Assembly: GCF_000708715.2 (NCBI RefSeq)
Contig: NZ_JENB01000022.1
Coordinates: forward strand, 1-64,000
Direction of reading: 5' to 3'
Source: Pseudomonas putida W15Oct28
GTDB taxonomy: Bacteria; Pseudomonadota; Gammaproteobacteria; Pseudomonadales; Pseudomonadaceae
DNA length: 64,000 nt
Under the pieces are notes generated by a model that saw only the letters and a list, made by a program, of their open reading frames with translations, did not search any database and was not told the DNA's origin. Within the stretch, counting starts at the first letter, position 1. The number at the start of each line of letters is the position of its first letter. The position numbers were made by a program, and so were the translations under genes. This document shows positions 41,568 to 50,170 of this stretch, in pieces.

Positions 41568-43655
41568 TCAGCGCACCACGCTGGCCTGAATTGCCGTCAG
41601 GGCAATGGTATGCACGATATCGTCAACCTGAGCCCCGCGCGGCAAGTCGTTCACCGGCTTGCGCAACCCCTGCAGCATCGGCCCCAGGCTGACCCCGTCG
41701 GCACTGCGTTGCACCGCTTTGTGTGTGGTGTTGCCGGTATTCAGGTCAGGGAACACGAACACCGTGGCACGCCCGGCCACCGGGCTATCCGGCGCCAGCT
41801 CCCGTGCAATTGCCGGGTTGGCCGCCGCGTCATACTGCAGCGGCCCATCGATCAGCAGCGCCTGCGCGGCACTCTGTGCCAGGCGGGTTGCTTCGCGCAC
41901 TTTCCCGACTTCTTCATCACTGGCCGAATCGCTTGAATAACTGATCATCGCCACCCGCGGCGCTATGCCGAAGGCCTGCGCCGATTCAGCACTCTGTCGG
42001 GCGATCTCGGCCAGTTCGGTAGCGCTCGGGTGGGGGTTCATCACGCAGTCGCCGTACACCAGCACTTGCTCGGGGAACAGCATGAAGAACACTGACGACA
42101 CCAGGCTGGAGCCCGGTGCGGTCTTGATCAACTGCAGGGCTGGGCGGATGGTGTTGGCGGTGGAGTGCACCAGGCCCGATACCAGGCCGTCCACTTCGTC
42201 CAGGGCCAGCATCATGGTACCGATCACCACCGGGTCTTCCAGTTGCTGCTCGGCCATCGGTGCGTTGAGGTTCTTGCTCTTGCGCAGCGCCACCATCGGC
42301 TCCACGTAGCGCCCGCGAATCAGCTCGGGGTCGAGGACTTCCAGGCCAGGCGGCAGGGTAATGCCTTGGGCGCGGGCCACGGCCTCGACATCTTCGGGCT
42401 TGGCCAGCAACACGCAGCGGGCGATGCCGCGCGCCTGGCAGATGGCTGCGGCCTGCACCAGCAGCGGCTCGGCACCTTCTGGCAGGACGATGCGCTTGTT
42501 GGCCTGCTGGGCCCGCTGGATCAGCTGGTAGCGGAACACCGCTGGCGACAGGCGCATCTCGCGCGGGGTACCGCAGCGTTGGTGCAGCCAGGCCGCGTCG
42601 AGGTGGCTGGCGACGAAATCGGTGATGAACTCGGCGCGCTCGCGGTCGTCGACCGGGATTTCGCGGTTCAGCGAATTGAGCTGGTTGGCGGTGTCGTACG
42701 AGCCGGTGCTGACCGACAGGATCGGCAGGCCGGCCTGCAGCGCGCCGCGGCACAGGCCGAGGATGCGCGCGTCGGGCTTGCTGTCGCTGGTCAGCAGCAG
42801 CCCGGCCAGCGGCACGCCATTGATTGCCGCCAGGCTGACGGCAAGGATGATGTCGTCGCGATCGCCCGGGGTGACCACCAGGGTACCCGACGTCAGCAGC
42901 GGCACCGTGTTGGCCACGGTGCGTGCGCAGATGATGATCTTGCTCATGCGCCGCTGCTCGTAGTCGCCGGCGTTGAGCACCTGGGCACCGAGCAGGTCGG
43001 CCACGTCGCGGGTGCGCGGGGCGTTCAGCTCAGGCTGGTAGGGGATGCAGCCGAGCAGGCGGAAGTCATTGCCGCGCAGCAGGGGCGAGTGCTCGCGCAG
43101 GCGGGTGGCGAAGTCTGCCATGCTTTCGTCGGTGCGCACCTTGTTGAGGATGACCCCGAGCACCTTCGGGTCGCGTGGGCCGCCGAACAGCTGGGCCTGC
43201 AGTTCGACCCGGCCAGACAATTCGCTGAGCACTTCGTTTTCCGGGGCGGACACCAGGATCACCTCGGCATCCAGGCTCTTGGCCAGGTGCAGGTTGACCC
43301 GCGCCGCATAGCTGGCGTGGCGCGTGGGCACCATGCCCTCGACCACCACCACGTCATTGCCGACGCAGGCTTGCTGGTAAAGGCGGATGATTTCTTCGAG
43401 CAACTCGTCCAGCTGGCCGTCGCCGAGCATGCGCTCGACCTGGCCCAGGCTCAGTGGCACCGGGGGAGTTATACCGTGGGTGCGGGCCACCAGTTCGGTA
43501 GAGCGCTCGGGGCCAGTGTCACCCGGGTGGGGCTGGGCGATCGGCTTGAAGAAACCGACCTTCAGGCCAGCGCGCTCCAAGGTGCGCACCAGGCCCAGGC
43601 TGATGGAGGTCAGGCCGACACCGAAGTCGGTCGGCGCAATGAAAAATGTCTGCAT
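41568..43655 (-). CDS. pta: Phosphate acetyltransferase (long form)
   Basis: Interconverts acetyl-CoA and acetyl phosphate. The 695-residue long form has an N-terminal CobB/MinD-like P-loop-derived domain (MQTFFIAPTDFGVGLTSISLGL), a DRTGG domain (about residues 215-330) and the C-terminal PTA_PTB catalytic domain (RIVLPEGAEPLLVQAA, about 385 onward, through DALLIDGPLQYDAA and VFVFPDLNTGN). The start at 43655 gives the family N-terminus; the longer frame reading MLAAGAH is rejected. No ackA is seen next to it in this window. Confidence 0.96.
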   Translation of the reverse strand: MQTFFIAPTDFGVGLTSISLGLVRTLERAGLKVGFFKPIAQPHPGDTGPERSTELVARTHGITPPVPLSLGQVERMLGDGQLDELLEEIIRLYQQACVGNDVVVVEGMVPTRHASYAARVNLHLAKSLDAEVILVSAPENEVLSELSGRVELQAQLFGGPRDPKVLGVILNKVRTDESMADFATRLREHSPLLRGNDFRLLGCIPYQPELNAPRTRDVADLLGAQVLNAGDYEQRRMSKIIICARTVANTVPLLTSGTLVVTPGDRDDIILAVSLAAINGVPLAGLLLTSDSKPDARILGLCRGALQAGLPILSVSTGSYDTANQLNSLNREIPVDDRERAEFITDFVASHLDAAWLHQRCGTPREMRLSPAVFRYQLIQRAQQANKRIVLPEGAEPLLVQAAAICQARGIARCVLLAKPEDVEAVARAQGITLPPGLEVLDPELIRGRYVEPMVALRKSKNLNAPMAEQQLEDPVVIGTMMLALDEVDGLVSGLVHSTANTIRPALQLIKTAPGSSLVSSVFFMLFPEQVLVYGDCVMNPHPSATELAEIARQSAESAQAFGIAPRVAMISYSSDSASDEEVGKVREATRLAQSAAQALLIDGPLQYDAAANPAIARELAPDSPVAGRATVFVFPDLNTGNTTHKAVQRSADGVSLGPMLQGLRKPVNDLPRGAQVDDIVHTIALTAIQASVVR

Positions 43656-43686
43656 GCGTGCTTCTCGAAATAAGCGGTGCAAGAAA

Positions 43687-43989
43687 TTAGCGGCCAAGGG
43701 TAGCGCCATCGGCCCCTTGTGCGCACCAGCCGCAAGCAAAAGCCTGGCCGATGCGCTGCGCGCGTTGTGCCGGGTCCAGCACCCAGGGGCGTGACTGCCA
43801 CGGCGGTTGGTGGCGCAGGTGCTGGGTATGGCCGCAAGAAAGTTCGGCCACCCAGTGGCCTTCTTCGTCCTGGTGAAAGCCGGTGATCCGACTGATGGGC
43901 CGTTGCTTGTCCGCAGTGCGTTCGCAATCGGACGATGGCTTGGTTACACTTGTCCGCTCTACATACTTTTGCAAAAGGTCTTGCCCCAT
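43687..43989 (-). CDS. DUF3565 family protein
   Basis: A protein of about 100 residues whose core RPISRITGFHQDEEGHWVAELSCGHTQHLRHQPPWQSRPW and CGWC near the C-terminus are the DUF3565 signature: CGH/H and CxxC ligands for a probable metal. The true start is unclear. The ATG at 43989 overlaps by 2 bases the start codon of the divergently transcribed FKBP gene; a TTG at 43974 is an alternative. Function unknown. Confidence 0.75.
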   Translation of the reverse strand: MGQDLLQKYVERTSVTKPSSDCERTADKQRPISRITGFHQDEEGHWVAELSCGHTQHLRHQPPWQSRPWVLDPAQRAQRIGQAFACGWCAQGADGATLGR

Positions 43990-44473
43990 GCTGATCGCCG
44001 CCAACAAGGCTGTCTCCATCGACTATACCCTGACCAACGACGCCGGGGAGACCATCGACAGCTCCGCCGGTGGCGCGCCGCTGGTCTACCTGCACGGTGC
44101 CGGCAACATCATCCCGGGCCTGGAAAAAGCCCTGGAAGGCAAACAGGCCGGTGACGAGCTGAACGTTTCCATCGAGCCGGAAGACGCCTACGGCGAATAC
44201 CTGGCCGAGCTGGTCAGCACCCTGAACCGCAGCCTGTTCGAAGGCGTCGACGAGCTGGAAGTGGGCATGCAGTTCCACGCTTCGGCACCGGACGGCCAGA
44301 TGCAGATCGTCACCATCCGTGACCTCGACGGCGACGACGTCACCGTTGACGGCAACCACCCGCTGGCCGGCCAGCGCCTGACCTTCCAGGTCAAGGTTGT
44401 CGACGTGCGTGACGCCAGCGAAGAAGAAATCGCTCACCGTCACATCCACGGTGAAGGTGGCCATCACCACTGA
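43988..44473 (+). CDS. FKBP-type peptidyl-prolyl isomerase (SlyD-like)
   Basis: A 161-residue chaperone-isomerase. The FKBP half is interrupted by the insert-in-flap domain as in SlyD: SSAGGAPLVYLHGAGNIIPGLEKALEGKQAGDELNV and SIEPEDAYGEYLAELV (about residues 22-80). The C-terminus HRHIHGEGGHHH is a histidine-rich tail able to bind Ni2+ or Zn2+. It follows AAAAGG. Divergent overlap with the DUF3565 gene is noted there. Confidence 0.93.
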   Translation: MLIAANKAVSIDYTLTNDAGETIDSSAGGAPLVYLHGAGNIIPGLEKALEGKQAGDELNVSIEPEDAYGEYLAELVSTLNRSLFEGVDELEVGMQFHASAPDGQMQIVTIRDLDGDDVTVDGNHPLAGQRLTFQVKVVDVRDASEEEIAHRHIHGEGGHHH

Positions 44474-44501
44474 TTTTCTGCGCTAAGCTCAGAAAGTCGC
44501 C

Positions 44502-44565
44502 AGGCGCTCGGGCAAGCCGATTTGCCTTCCTACGGGAGGTGAACGGTTTGGACGGGCGCCTTTTT
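44502..44565 (+). other. Long-loop hairpin between the FKBP and glutathione peroxidase genes
   Basis: AGGCGC (44502-44507) pairs with GCGCCT (44556-44561), followed by TTTTT. Inside lies a second hairpin CTTCC-TACG-GGAGG closed by a stable UNCG-type loop. It may be a terminator of the FKBP transcript or a small leader RNA ahead of the peroxidase gene. Confidence 0.4.
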
Positions 44566-44618
44566 AGTGGGCGGAATTCGCCTGCGCGGCAACCGGGAAT
44601 CTGAGAGGGGATTTCATC

Positions 44619-45101
44619 ATGAGTGCATTTCACGACCTGAAACTGGACGCGCTGAACGGCGGGGAGCTGCCGCTCGCACCGTTCAAGGGCCAAGTGGTGC
44701 TGGTGGTCAACGTTGCCTCCAAATGTGGTCTCACGCCGCAATACAAGGCCCTGGAAAACCTCTACCAGGTTTACAAGGACAAGGGCTTCAACGTGCTTGG
44801 CCTGCCGTGCAACCAGTTTGCCGGCCAGGAGCCGGGCAGTGAAAAGGAAATCCAGGACTTCTGCAGCCTCAACTACGGGGTGAGCTTCCCGCTGGGCGGC
44901 AAGCTGGAAGTCAACGGGCCGCAACGCCATTCGTTGTACCGGCTGCTGGCGGGCGAGGGGGCCGAGTTTCCTGGTGACATCAGCTGGAACTTCGAGAAGT
45001 TCCTGGTGGGCAAGGATGGGCGGGTGCTGGCCCGTTTCTCGCCGCGCACGGCGCCGGATGACCCTGCGGTGGTGCAGGCCATCGAGAAAGCGCTGGTCTG
45101 A
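44619..45101 (+). CDS. Glutathione peroxidase (thiol peroxidase GPX type)
   Basis: A 160-residue peroxidase reducing hydrogen peroxide and lipid hydroperoxides. The peroxidatic cysteine is in VNVASKCGLTPQYKAL (about residue 36), the LGLPCNQFAGQEPG block carries the glutamine and a possible resolving cysteine, and ISWNFEKFLVG has the tryptophan and asparagine of the tetrad. It is a non-selenocysteine enzyme. The start has GAGAGGGGATTTCATC upstream. Confidence 0.94.
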   Translation: MSAFHDLKLDALNGGELPLAPFKGQVVLVVNVASKCGLTPQYKALENLYQVYKDKGFNVLGLPCNQFAGQEPGSEKEIQDFCSLNYGVSFPLGGKLEVNGPQRHSLYRLLAGEGAEFPGDISWNFEKFLVGKDGRVLARFSPRTAPDDPAVVQAIEKALV

Positions 45102-45117
45102 AAGTCTTGCGCGGTCC

Positions 45118-45236
45118 CTGTAGGAGCGGCCTTGTGTCGCGATCGCGCCGCAGAGCGGCCCCCGGATATCAGCGTTGCCGCAAGTATCGAGGGGCTGCTT
45201 TGCAGCCCATTCGCGGCACAAGGCCGCTCCTACACA
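45118..45236. repeat. Two opposed REP units
   Basis: CTGTAGGAGCGGCCTTGTGTCGCGATC...GCGGCCCC and GGGGCTGCTTTGCAGCCC...AAGGCCGCTCCTACA are arranged back to back between the convergent peroxidase and glycosyltransferase genes. The orientation is the reverse of the other pairs in the window. Confidence 0.8.
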
Positions 45237-46420
45237 GATCGCGTAGCACCCAGCCGCGAAGCGGGTGAGGCCGCAACCTGCCCCCGAGCTGCATGCAGAT
45301 ACCCCTCAAACTGCTCGACAATCGCCGGCCAGCCCTGGCGGCTGGCATGCTGCCGCGCATTCAGGCGCACCCGGCGCAAGGTTTCCTCTTCCTCCAGCAG
45401 CCAGCAAGCCGCATCGACAAACGCCGCCTGGTCCCCCGGCATGGCCAGCGCACCACTGTGGCCATGGCGAATATGCTGCGCAGCCGCCGCCTCGTCATAG
45501 GCAACCACCGCCAACCCCGAAGCCATCGCTTCGAGCACCACATTGCCAAAGGTTTCGGTCAGGCTCGGGAACAGGAACAGGTCACCGCTGGCGTAGTGCT
45601 CGGCCAGCACCTCGCCGCGTTGGGCGCCGCAGAACATGGCATCCGGCATCTGCTGTTGGAGGGCGGCGCGCTGCGGGCCGTCACCCACCATGATCAGGCG
45701 CAGGCGCTTCTGTGGATAAGTCGTCTGCAGTGCCTCAAGGCAAGGCCGCAGCAAGCCAAGGTTCTTTTCCACCGCCAGCCGCCCGACATGCAGCACGGCG
45801 AGATCGTCCGGGCCGAGCCCCCAGCTTTCGCGCAACGCCTGGCTGCGTCGGGCCGGGTTGAACAGGCAGGCATCGACACCACGGGCCAGCAGTTCCAGGC
45901 GCTCGAAACCACGGCGTTCAAGCTCCAGGCGCTGGCTGACACTGGGCACCAGGGTGATCGCCGTGCGCCGATGGAACCAGCGCAGGTAGTGGGTGAGCAG
46001 GCGGGCCAGCAAACCCAGGCCGTACTGGCCGGAGTACTGCGGGAAATTGGTGTGAAAGCCGCTGACGACCGCAATTCCAAGGCGCCTGGCCGCGCGCAGT
46101 GCGCTGAGCCCCAGCGGCCCCTCGGTGGCGATGTACAGCACGTCCGGGCGCTGCCGCCGCCAGCGGCGCAACAACTTGTGCATCGACACCTCGCCCCACT
46201 GCAAACCGGGGTAGCCAGGCAGCGCCCAGCCACGGCACAGCATCAGGTGCGGGTCGTTGTGCACTGGCGTTTCGCCGGCCTGGCGCGGGCGCACTACCTC
46301 GACCTCATGGCCGCGCTCACGCAGGCCTTCGCTCAGGCGGCCAAGGGTGTTGGCCACGCCGTTGATCTCGGGTGGGAAGGTTTCGCTGACCAGGGTAATG
46401 CGTAGGGCAGGTGTATTCAT
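45230..46420 (-). CDS. Glycosyltransferase family 4 protein
   Basis: A 396-residue GT-B retaining glycosyltransferase. The N-terminal MNTPALRITLVSETFPPEINGVANTLGRLSEGL is typical of the MgtA/PimB-like group, and the acceptor and donor site shows LFPSLTETFGNVVLEAMASGLAVVAYD with the E-x7-E motif (about residues 290-315). It probably adds a sugar to a lipid or polyol; the acceptor is unknown. The start at 46420 is chosen over the longer frame. The stop lies within the REP region. Confidence 0.88.
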   Translation of the reverse strand: MNTPALRITLVSETFPPEINGVANTLGRLSEGLRERGHEVEVVRPRQAGETPVHNDPHLMLCRGWALPGYPGLQWGEVSMHKLLRRWRRQRPDVLYIATEGPLGLSALRAARRLGIAVVSGFHTNFPQYSGQYGLGLLARLLTHYLRWFHRRTAITLVPSVSQRLELERRGFERLELLARGVDACLFNPARRSQALRESWGLGPDDLAVLHVGRLAVEKNLGLLRPCLEALQTTYPQKRLRLIMVGDGPQRAALQQQMPDAMFCGAQRGEVLAEHYASGDLFLFPSLTETFGNVVLEAMASGLAVVAYDEAAAAQHIRHGHSGALAMPGDQAAFVDAACWLLEEEETLRRVRLNARQHASRQGWPAIVEQFEGYLHAARGQVAASPASRLGATRSV

Positions 46421-46598
46421 GACAAAAAGTTTCCGCCTGCTGGGTTGCGCCAATGTGACCTCGATGTGACGGGCAGATGACGCCTGACCGCTGACGCTTT
46501 TGCCTTCATGAATATTTCGTTGCGCGGTGCTCAAGAAGGTGCAACCGGCAGCCGATGAAGATGCATTCGACTAGGTGATGCGCTCCAGGAGTGCGGTG

Positions 46599-47915
46599 AT
46601 GTTCAACAGCAAGCTCAAGCAAGAAATCCGGCAGTTGCGCGAAGACCTGATGTCTGTGGAACAGGTCAAGAGTAGCCTCGACAGCGAGATGCTGGTACTT
46701 CAACTCGATCCACAGGGACGGATCGAGATGGTCAACGGTAATTTCGAGACCGAAATGCTCTACCGTTCCGATCAATTGCTTGGACGCAACATCGAGGACA
46801 TCGTCCCTGCCCATGTGAAATCGCTGGATTTCTACCAACGCATGAAGAGCGCGATCAGCCGTGGCGAGCACCTGAACGGCGCCTTCCGCCTGCTGCGTGG
46901 CAACGGCCAGGAAGCCTGGCTGCGGTCGATCCTGCAGCCGGTGAAGAACAGTGAGGGGCGCATCAAGTACTTCACACTGCACTCCAGCGACCTGACCCGC
47001 ACCATCGAGACGTCTCGCGAGCACGAAAGCCTGATCAAAGCGCTGATGCGCTCTACCGCGGTCATCGAGTTTGCCCTCGACGGCACCATCCTCACGGCCA
47101 ACGAGCGCTTCCTGGCCAGCGTTGGTTACCGCCTGGAGCAGATCCGCGGCAAGCATCACCGCATGTTCTGCGAGCCGGAGGAGGCGAACTCTTCCGGCTA
47201 CCAGGCCTTCTGGGACAAGCTGCGCCGTGGCGAGTACGTTGCCGAGCGTTTCAAACGCATCGATGCCCATGGCCGGGTGATCTGGCTGGAAGCCTCGTAC
47301 AACCCGCTGTTCGACGCCCACGACGTACTCTACAAAGTGGTCAAGTTTGCCACCGTGATTACCGACCAGGTCAACCAGGAGCAGGCGGTGGCCGAGGCAG
47401 CAGATGTGGCCTACCACACCTCGCTGGGTACTGATGTCAGCGCCCAGAAGGCCACCGATGTGGTCACCCAGACCGTCAGCGTGATGCGCGGCCTGGAAGC
47501 CTCGATGCAGGAGGCGGCCGAGGGCATCCAGGCGCTGGATACGCAGTCGCGGGTGATCGGCTCGATCATCAAGACCATCAGCGACATTGCTGGGCAGACC
47601 AACCTGCTGGCGCTCAACGCCGCCATCGAGGCGGCCCGCGCGGGCGAGCAAGGGCGGGGTTTTGCCGTGGTTGCCGACGAAGTGCGCCAGCTGGCCTCGC
47701 GCACCAGCACCGCTACCGAGGAAATTGCCCGGGTAGTGAAGCAGAACGAGCAACTGGCACAGGCGGCGGTGGAGATCATCGACACCAGCAAGCGCCAGGC
47801 GGAGCAGGGGCTGGCGCTGGCCGACGAGACGGGCAGCGTGATTGTCGAGATTCAGGACGGGGCGAAACGGGTGGTGGATGTAGTGGGGCAGTTTTCCAGC
47901 CGGTTGGGGCAGTAA
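46599..47915 (+). CDS. Soluble chemoreceptor with two PAS domains (Aer/BdlA-like)
   Basis: A 438-residue receptor without membrane segments. An N-terminal coiled stretch leads to PAS-A (LDPQGRIEMVNGNFETEMLYRSDQLLGRNI, about residues 35-140) and PAS-B (FALDGTILTANERFLASVGYRLEQIRGKHH, about 158-260). A compact methyl-accepting signalling domain ends the protein, with the conserved hairpin AGQTNLLALNAAIEAARAGEQGRGFAVVADEVRQLA (about 340-375). PAS-PAS-MCP without HAMP matches BdlA and Aer-like energy or redox sensors. It is preceded by AGGAG. Confidence 0.9.
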   Translation: MFNSKLKQEIRQLREDLMSVEQVKSSLDSEMLVLQLDPQGRIEMVNGNFETEMLYRSDQLLGRNIEDIVPAHVKSLDFYQRMKSAISRGEHLNGAFRLLRGNGQEAWLRSILQPVKNSEGRIKYFTLHSSDLTRTIETSREHESLIKALMRSTAVIEFALDGTILTANERFLASVGYRLEQIRGKHHRMFCEPEEANSSGYQAFWDKLRRGEYVAERFKRIDAHGRVIWLEASYNPLFDAHDVLYKVVKFATVITDQVNQEQAVAEAADVAYHTSLGTDVSAQKATDVVTQTVSVMRGLEASMQEAAEGIQALDTQSRVIGSIIKTISDIAGQTNLLALNAAIEAARAGEQGRGFAVVADEVRQLASRTSTATEEIARVVKQNEQLAQAAVEIIDTSKRQAEQGLALADETGSVIVEIQDGAKRVVDVVGQFSSRLGQ

Positions 47916-47934
47916 AGCCCCGGCACAGGCCCCT

Positions 47935-48066
47935 TGTAGGAGCGGCCTTGCCGGGGCGCCGTACCGGTCGGAAAGGGCTACAACGCAGCCCCTCGATTTT
48001 TGCCTTGATGCTGAAATTAGGGGGCCGCTTTGCGGCCCTTTCGCGACACAAGGCCGCTCCTACAGG
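47935..48066. repeat. REP units, one degenerate
   Basis: TTGTAGGAGCGGCCTTGCCGGG..., partly decayed, then a well-preserved GGGGGCCGCTTTGCGGCCC...GGCCGCTCCTACAG. They lie between convergent chemoreceptor and cysZ genes. Confidence 0.8.
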
Positions 48067-48086
48067 GATCGTGTACAGCTCGGCAG

Positions 48087-48815
48087 TCAGTTGCGCTCCC
48101 GCACCCAGAACAACGTAGCCCCCGCCACCGCCGCCGGCATCATCAGCACGTTCACACCTGGAATCATCAGCGCCAGGTAGGTGATGCCGCCAAAGCCCAG
48201 CGACTGCCAGCGCTTCTGGCGCAGCCAGGCGAGCATGTTCTGCCAGCTCATCTTGTTGTTGTCCGCCGGGTAGTCGATGTACTGGATGGCCATCATCCAT
48301 ACCCCGAACATCAGCCAAAGTGGCGCGGCGATTACGTTGACCACCGGGATCAGCGACAGGATGAACAGGCCGATGGCCCGTGGCAGGAAGTAGCCCAGCT
48401 TGCGCATTTCGCGGCTGAAGGTGCGTGGCACCATGGCCACCAGCTCACCCCAGCTGAACGCCGGGAAGGTGTCTTCGCCACGCACCACCACTTCGACCTT
48501 TTCCGCCAGGAAGCCATTGAACGGGGCGGCAATAATGTTGGCCACCAGGGTGAAGGTGAAGAACACCATCAGCACCAGCAAGGCAACGAACAGCGGCCAG
48601 AGTATGTAGCTGAGAAAGCTCAGCCAGTCTGGCAGCGTTGGCATCAGGGCATCGAGCCACAGGGCGAACTGGTGGCCGGCGAAGTAGACCATGCCACCGA
48701 ACAGCAGCAGGTTGACCGCCAGCGGCAGCAGCACGAACAACCGCAGGTTGGGGCTCAGCACCAGTTTCAGGCCTTCGCGCAGGTATTGGGGGCCGGAGAG
48801 GACAGGGGCTTGCAT
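48087..48815 (-). CDS. cysZ: CysZ-like sulfate permease (EI24 domain)
   Basis: A 242-residue membrane protein with about four to six hydrophobic segments (GLKLVLSPNLRLFVLLPLAVNLLLFGGMVYF ... LSFLSYILWPLFVALLVLMVFFTFTLVANIIAAPFNGFLAEKVE). It matches the CysZ/EI24 family importing sulfate for cysteine synthesis, independent of the Sbp-CysTWA system. The PFNGFLAEKVE block is conserved. It runs divergently from the trxB gene. Confidence 0.85.
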   Translation of the reverse strand: MQAPVLSGPQYLREGLKLVLSPNLRLFVLLPLAVNLLLFGGMVYFAGHQFALWLDALMPTLPDWLSFLSYILWPLFVALLVLMVFFTFTLVANIIAAPFNGFLAEKVEVVVRGEDTFPAFSWGELVAMVPRTFSREMRKLGYFLPRAIGLFILSLIPVVNVIAAPLWLMFGVWMMAIQYIDYPADNNKMSWQNMLAWLRQKRWQSLGFGGITYLALMIPGVNVLMMPAAVAGATLFWVRERN

Positions 48816-49147
48816 CGGGAGACTCCGCAGAGAAGGAAAACGCGCTGACCTTACCGAGTTTGCCGCGCCGACGAAAGGCGGCTGGCAAACGGGAAACGGG
48901 CTGTAACAAAAGCGCCGGGGTCTGGGCTATCGATGAAATCAATGAATAGACGGTGCCTATGAGGTGGATTGTCTAAGGATATTTCCTTAATCTTTGCGAC
49001 CTCGCTACAGTGCGCTCAACTTTCCGCTTTTCGGGCCTGCGCGTTGTAGCCTTCCCCAAGTGCTGCGTGGGTCCGTTTTTAATTTTCCAGCTGGCGCAGC
49101 CGGTACACCGATGCCGGCCCGTGCCGCCGGCTCGACAGGAGTTCGAC
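48816..49147. other. Divergent promoter region of cysZ and trxB
   Basis: 332 bases without a gene. A 6-bp inverted repeat TAAGGA-TATT-TCCTTA at 48974-48989 stands out as operator-like. The trxB start has a perfect AGGAG site. Otherwise nothing is recognised. Confidence 0.5.
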
Positions 49148-50110
49148 ATGTCTGAAGTACGTCATTCGCGCGTCATCATTCTCGGTTCCGGCCCTGCCGG
49201 TTACAGCGCTGCAGTCTACGCTGCCCGCGCCAACCTCAAGCCGCTGCTGATCACCGGCATGCAGGCGGGCGGCCAGCTGACCACCACCACCGAAGTCGAC
49301 AACTGGCCGGGCGACCCCCACGGCCTGACCGGCCCGGCCCTGATGCAGCGCATGCAGGAACACGCCGAGCGTTTCGAGACCGAAATCGTCTTCGACCACA
49401 TCAATGCCGTCGACCTGGCCAACAAGCCGTTCACCCTGCAGGGCGACAGCGGCAAGTACACCTGCGACGCGCTGATCATCGCCACCGGTGCCAGCGCCCG
49501 CTACCTGGGCCTGCCGTCGGAAGAAGCCTTCATGGGCAAGGGCGTTTCGGCCTGCGCCACCTGCGACGGTTTCTTCTACCGCAACAAGCCGGTCGCCGTG
49601 GTTGGCGGCGGCAACACTGCCGTGGAAGAGGCGCTGTACCTGGCCAACATCGCCAGCAAGGTTACCTTGGTGCACCGTCGCGAGACCTTCCGCGCCGAGA
49701 AGATCCTGGTCGACAAGCTCAACGCCCGTGTGGCCGAAGGCAAGATCGAGCTCAAGCTCAACGCCACCCTGGACGAAGTGTTGGGTGACAACATGGGCGT
49801 GACCGGTGCGCGTCTGAAGAACAACGACGGCAGCAGCGACGAAATCAAGGTCGACGGCGTATTCATCGCCATTGGCCACACCCCGAACACTTCGCTGTTC
49901 GAAGGCCAGCTGACCCTCAAGGACGGCTACCTGGTGGTCAACGGCGGCCGTGAAGGCAACGCCACCGCCACCAACGTTGAAGGTGTGTTCGCTGCAGGTG
50001 ACGTGGCAGACCACGTTTACCGTCAGGCCATTACCTCGGCCGGCGCTGGCTGCATGGCGGCCCTGGACGTGGAGCGTTACCTGGACGGCCTGGCCAACGC
50101 CTCGTTCTGA
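49148..50110 (+). CDS. trxB: Thioredoxin reductase
   Basis: A 320-residue flavoenzyme passing electrons from NADPH to thioredoxin. Two dinucleotide motifs appear: IILGSGPAGYSAAVYAAR (residues 10-27) for FAD and VAVVGGGNTAVEEALYLA (about 150) for NADPH. The redox-active disulfide is CATC at about residues 138-141 (VSACATCDGFF). The start at 49148 follows CAGGAGTTCGAC; the longer frame is rejected. A strong terminator follows. Confidence 0.97.
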   Translation: MSEVRHSRVIILGSGPAGYSAAVYAARANLKPLLITGMQAGGQLTTTTEVDNWPGDPHGLTGPALMQRMQEHAERFETEIVFDHINAVDLANKPFTLQGDSGKYTCDALIIATGASARYLGLPSEEAFMGKGVSACATCDGFFYRNKPVAVVGGGNTAVEEALYLANIASKVTLVHRRETFRAEKILVDKLNARVAEGKIELKLNATLDEVLGDNMGVTGARLKNNDGSSDEIKVDGVFIAIGHTPNTSLFEGQLTLKDGYLVVNGGREGNATATNVEGVFAAGDVADHVYRQAITSAGAGCMAALDVERYLDGLANASF

Positions 50111-50124
50111 TCAGATAGCGCGCC

Positions 50125-50156
50125 AAAAAAAACCGGCCGAAAGGCCGGTTTTTTAT
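50125..50156. terminator. Bidirectional Rho-independent terminator after trxB
   Basis: An A-run, AACCGGCC-GAAA-GGCCGGTT, then TTTTATT. It sits between convergent trxB and nadC, and the flanking A and T tracts let it work for both. Confidence 0.92.
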
Positions 50157-50170
50157 TGCCTGCGGTCAGC

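Noticed and set aside
44530..44560. mini-ykkC (guanidine-II) riboswitch suggested by ACGG loops
   Set aside because: The closing loop is CUACGG (UNCG type), the two-hairpin geometry is absent and the downstream gene is a peroxidase, not a guanidine carrier.
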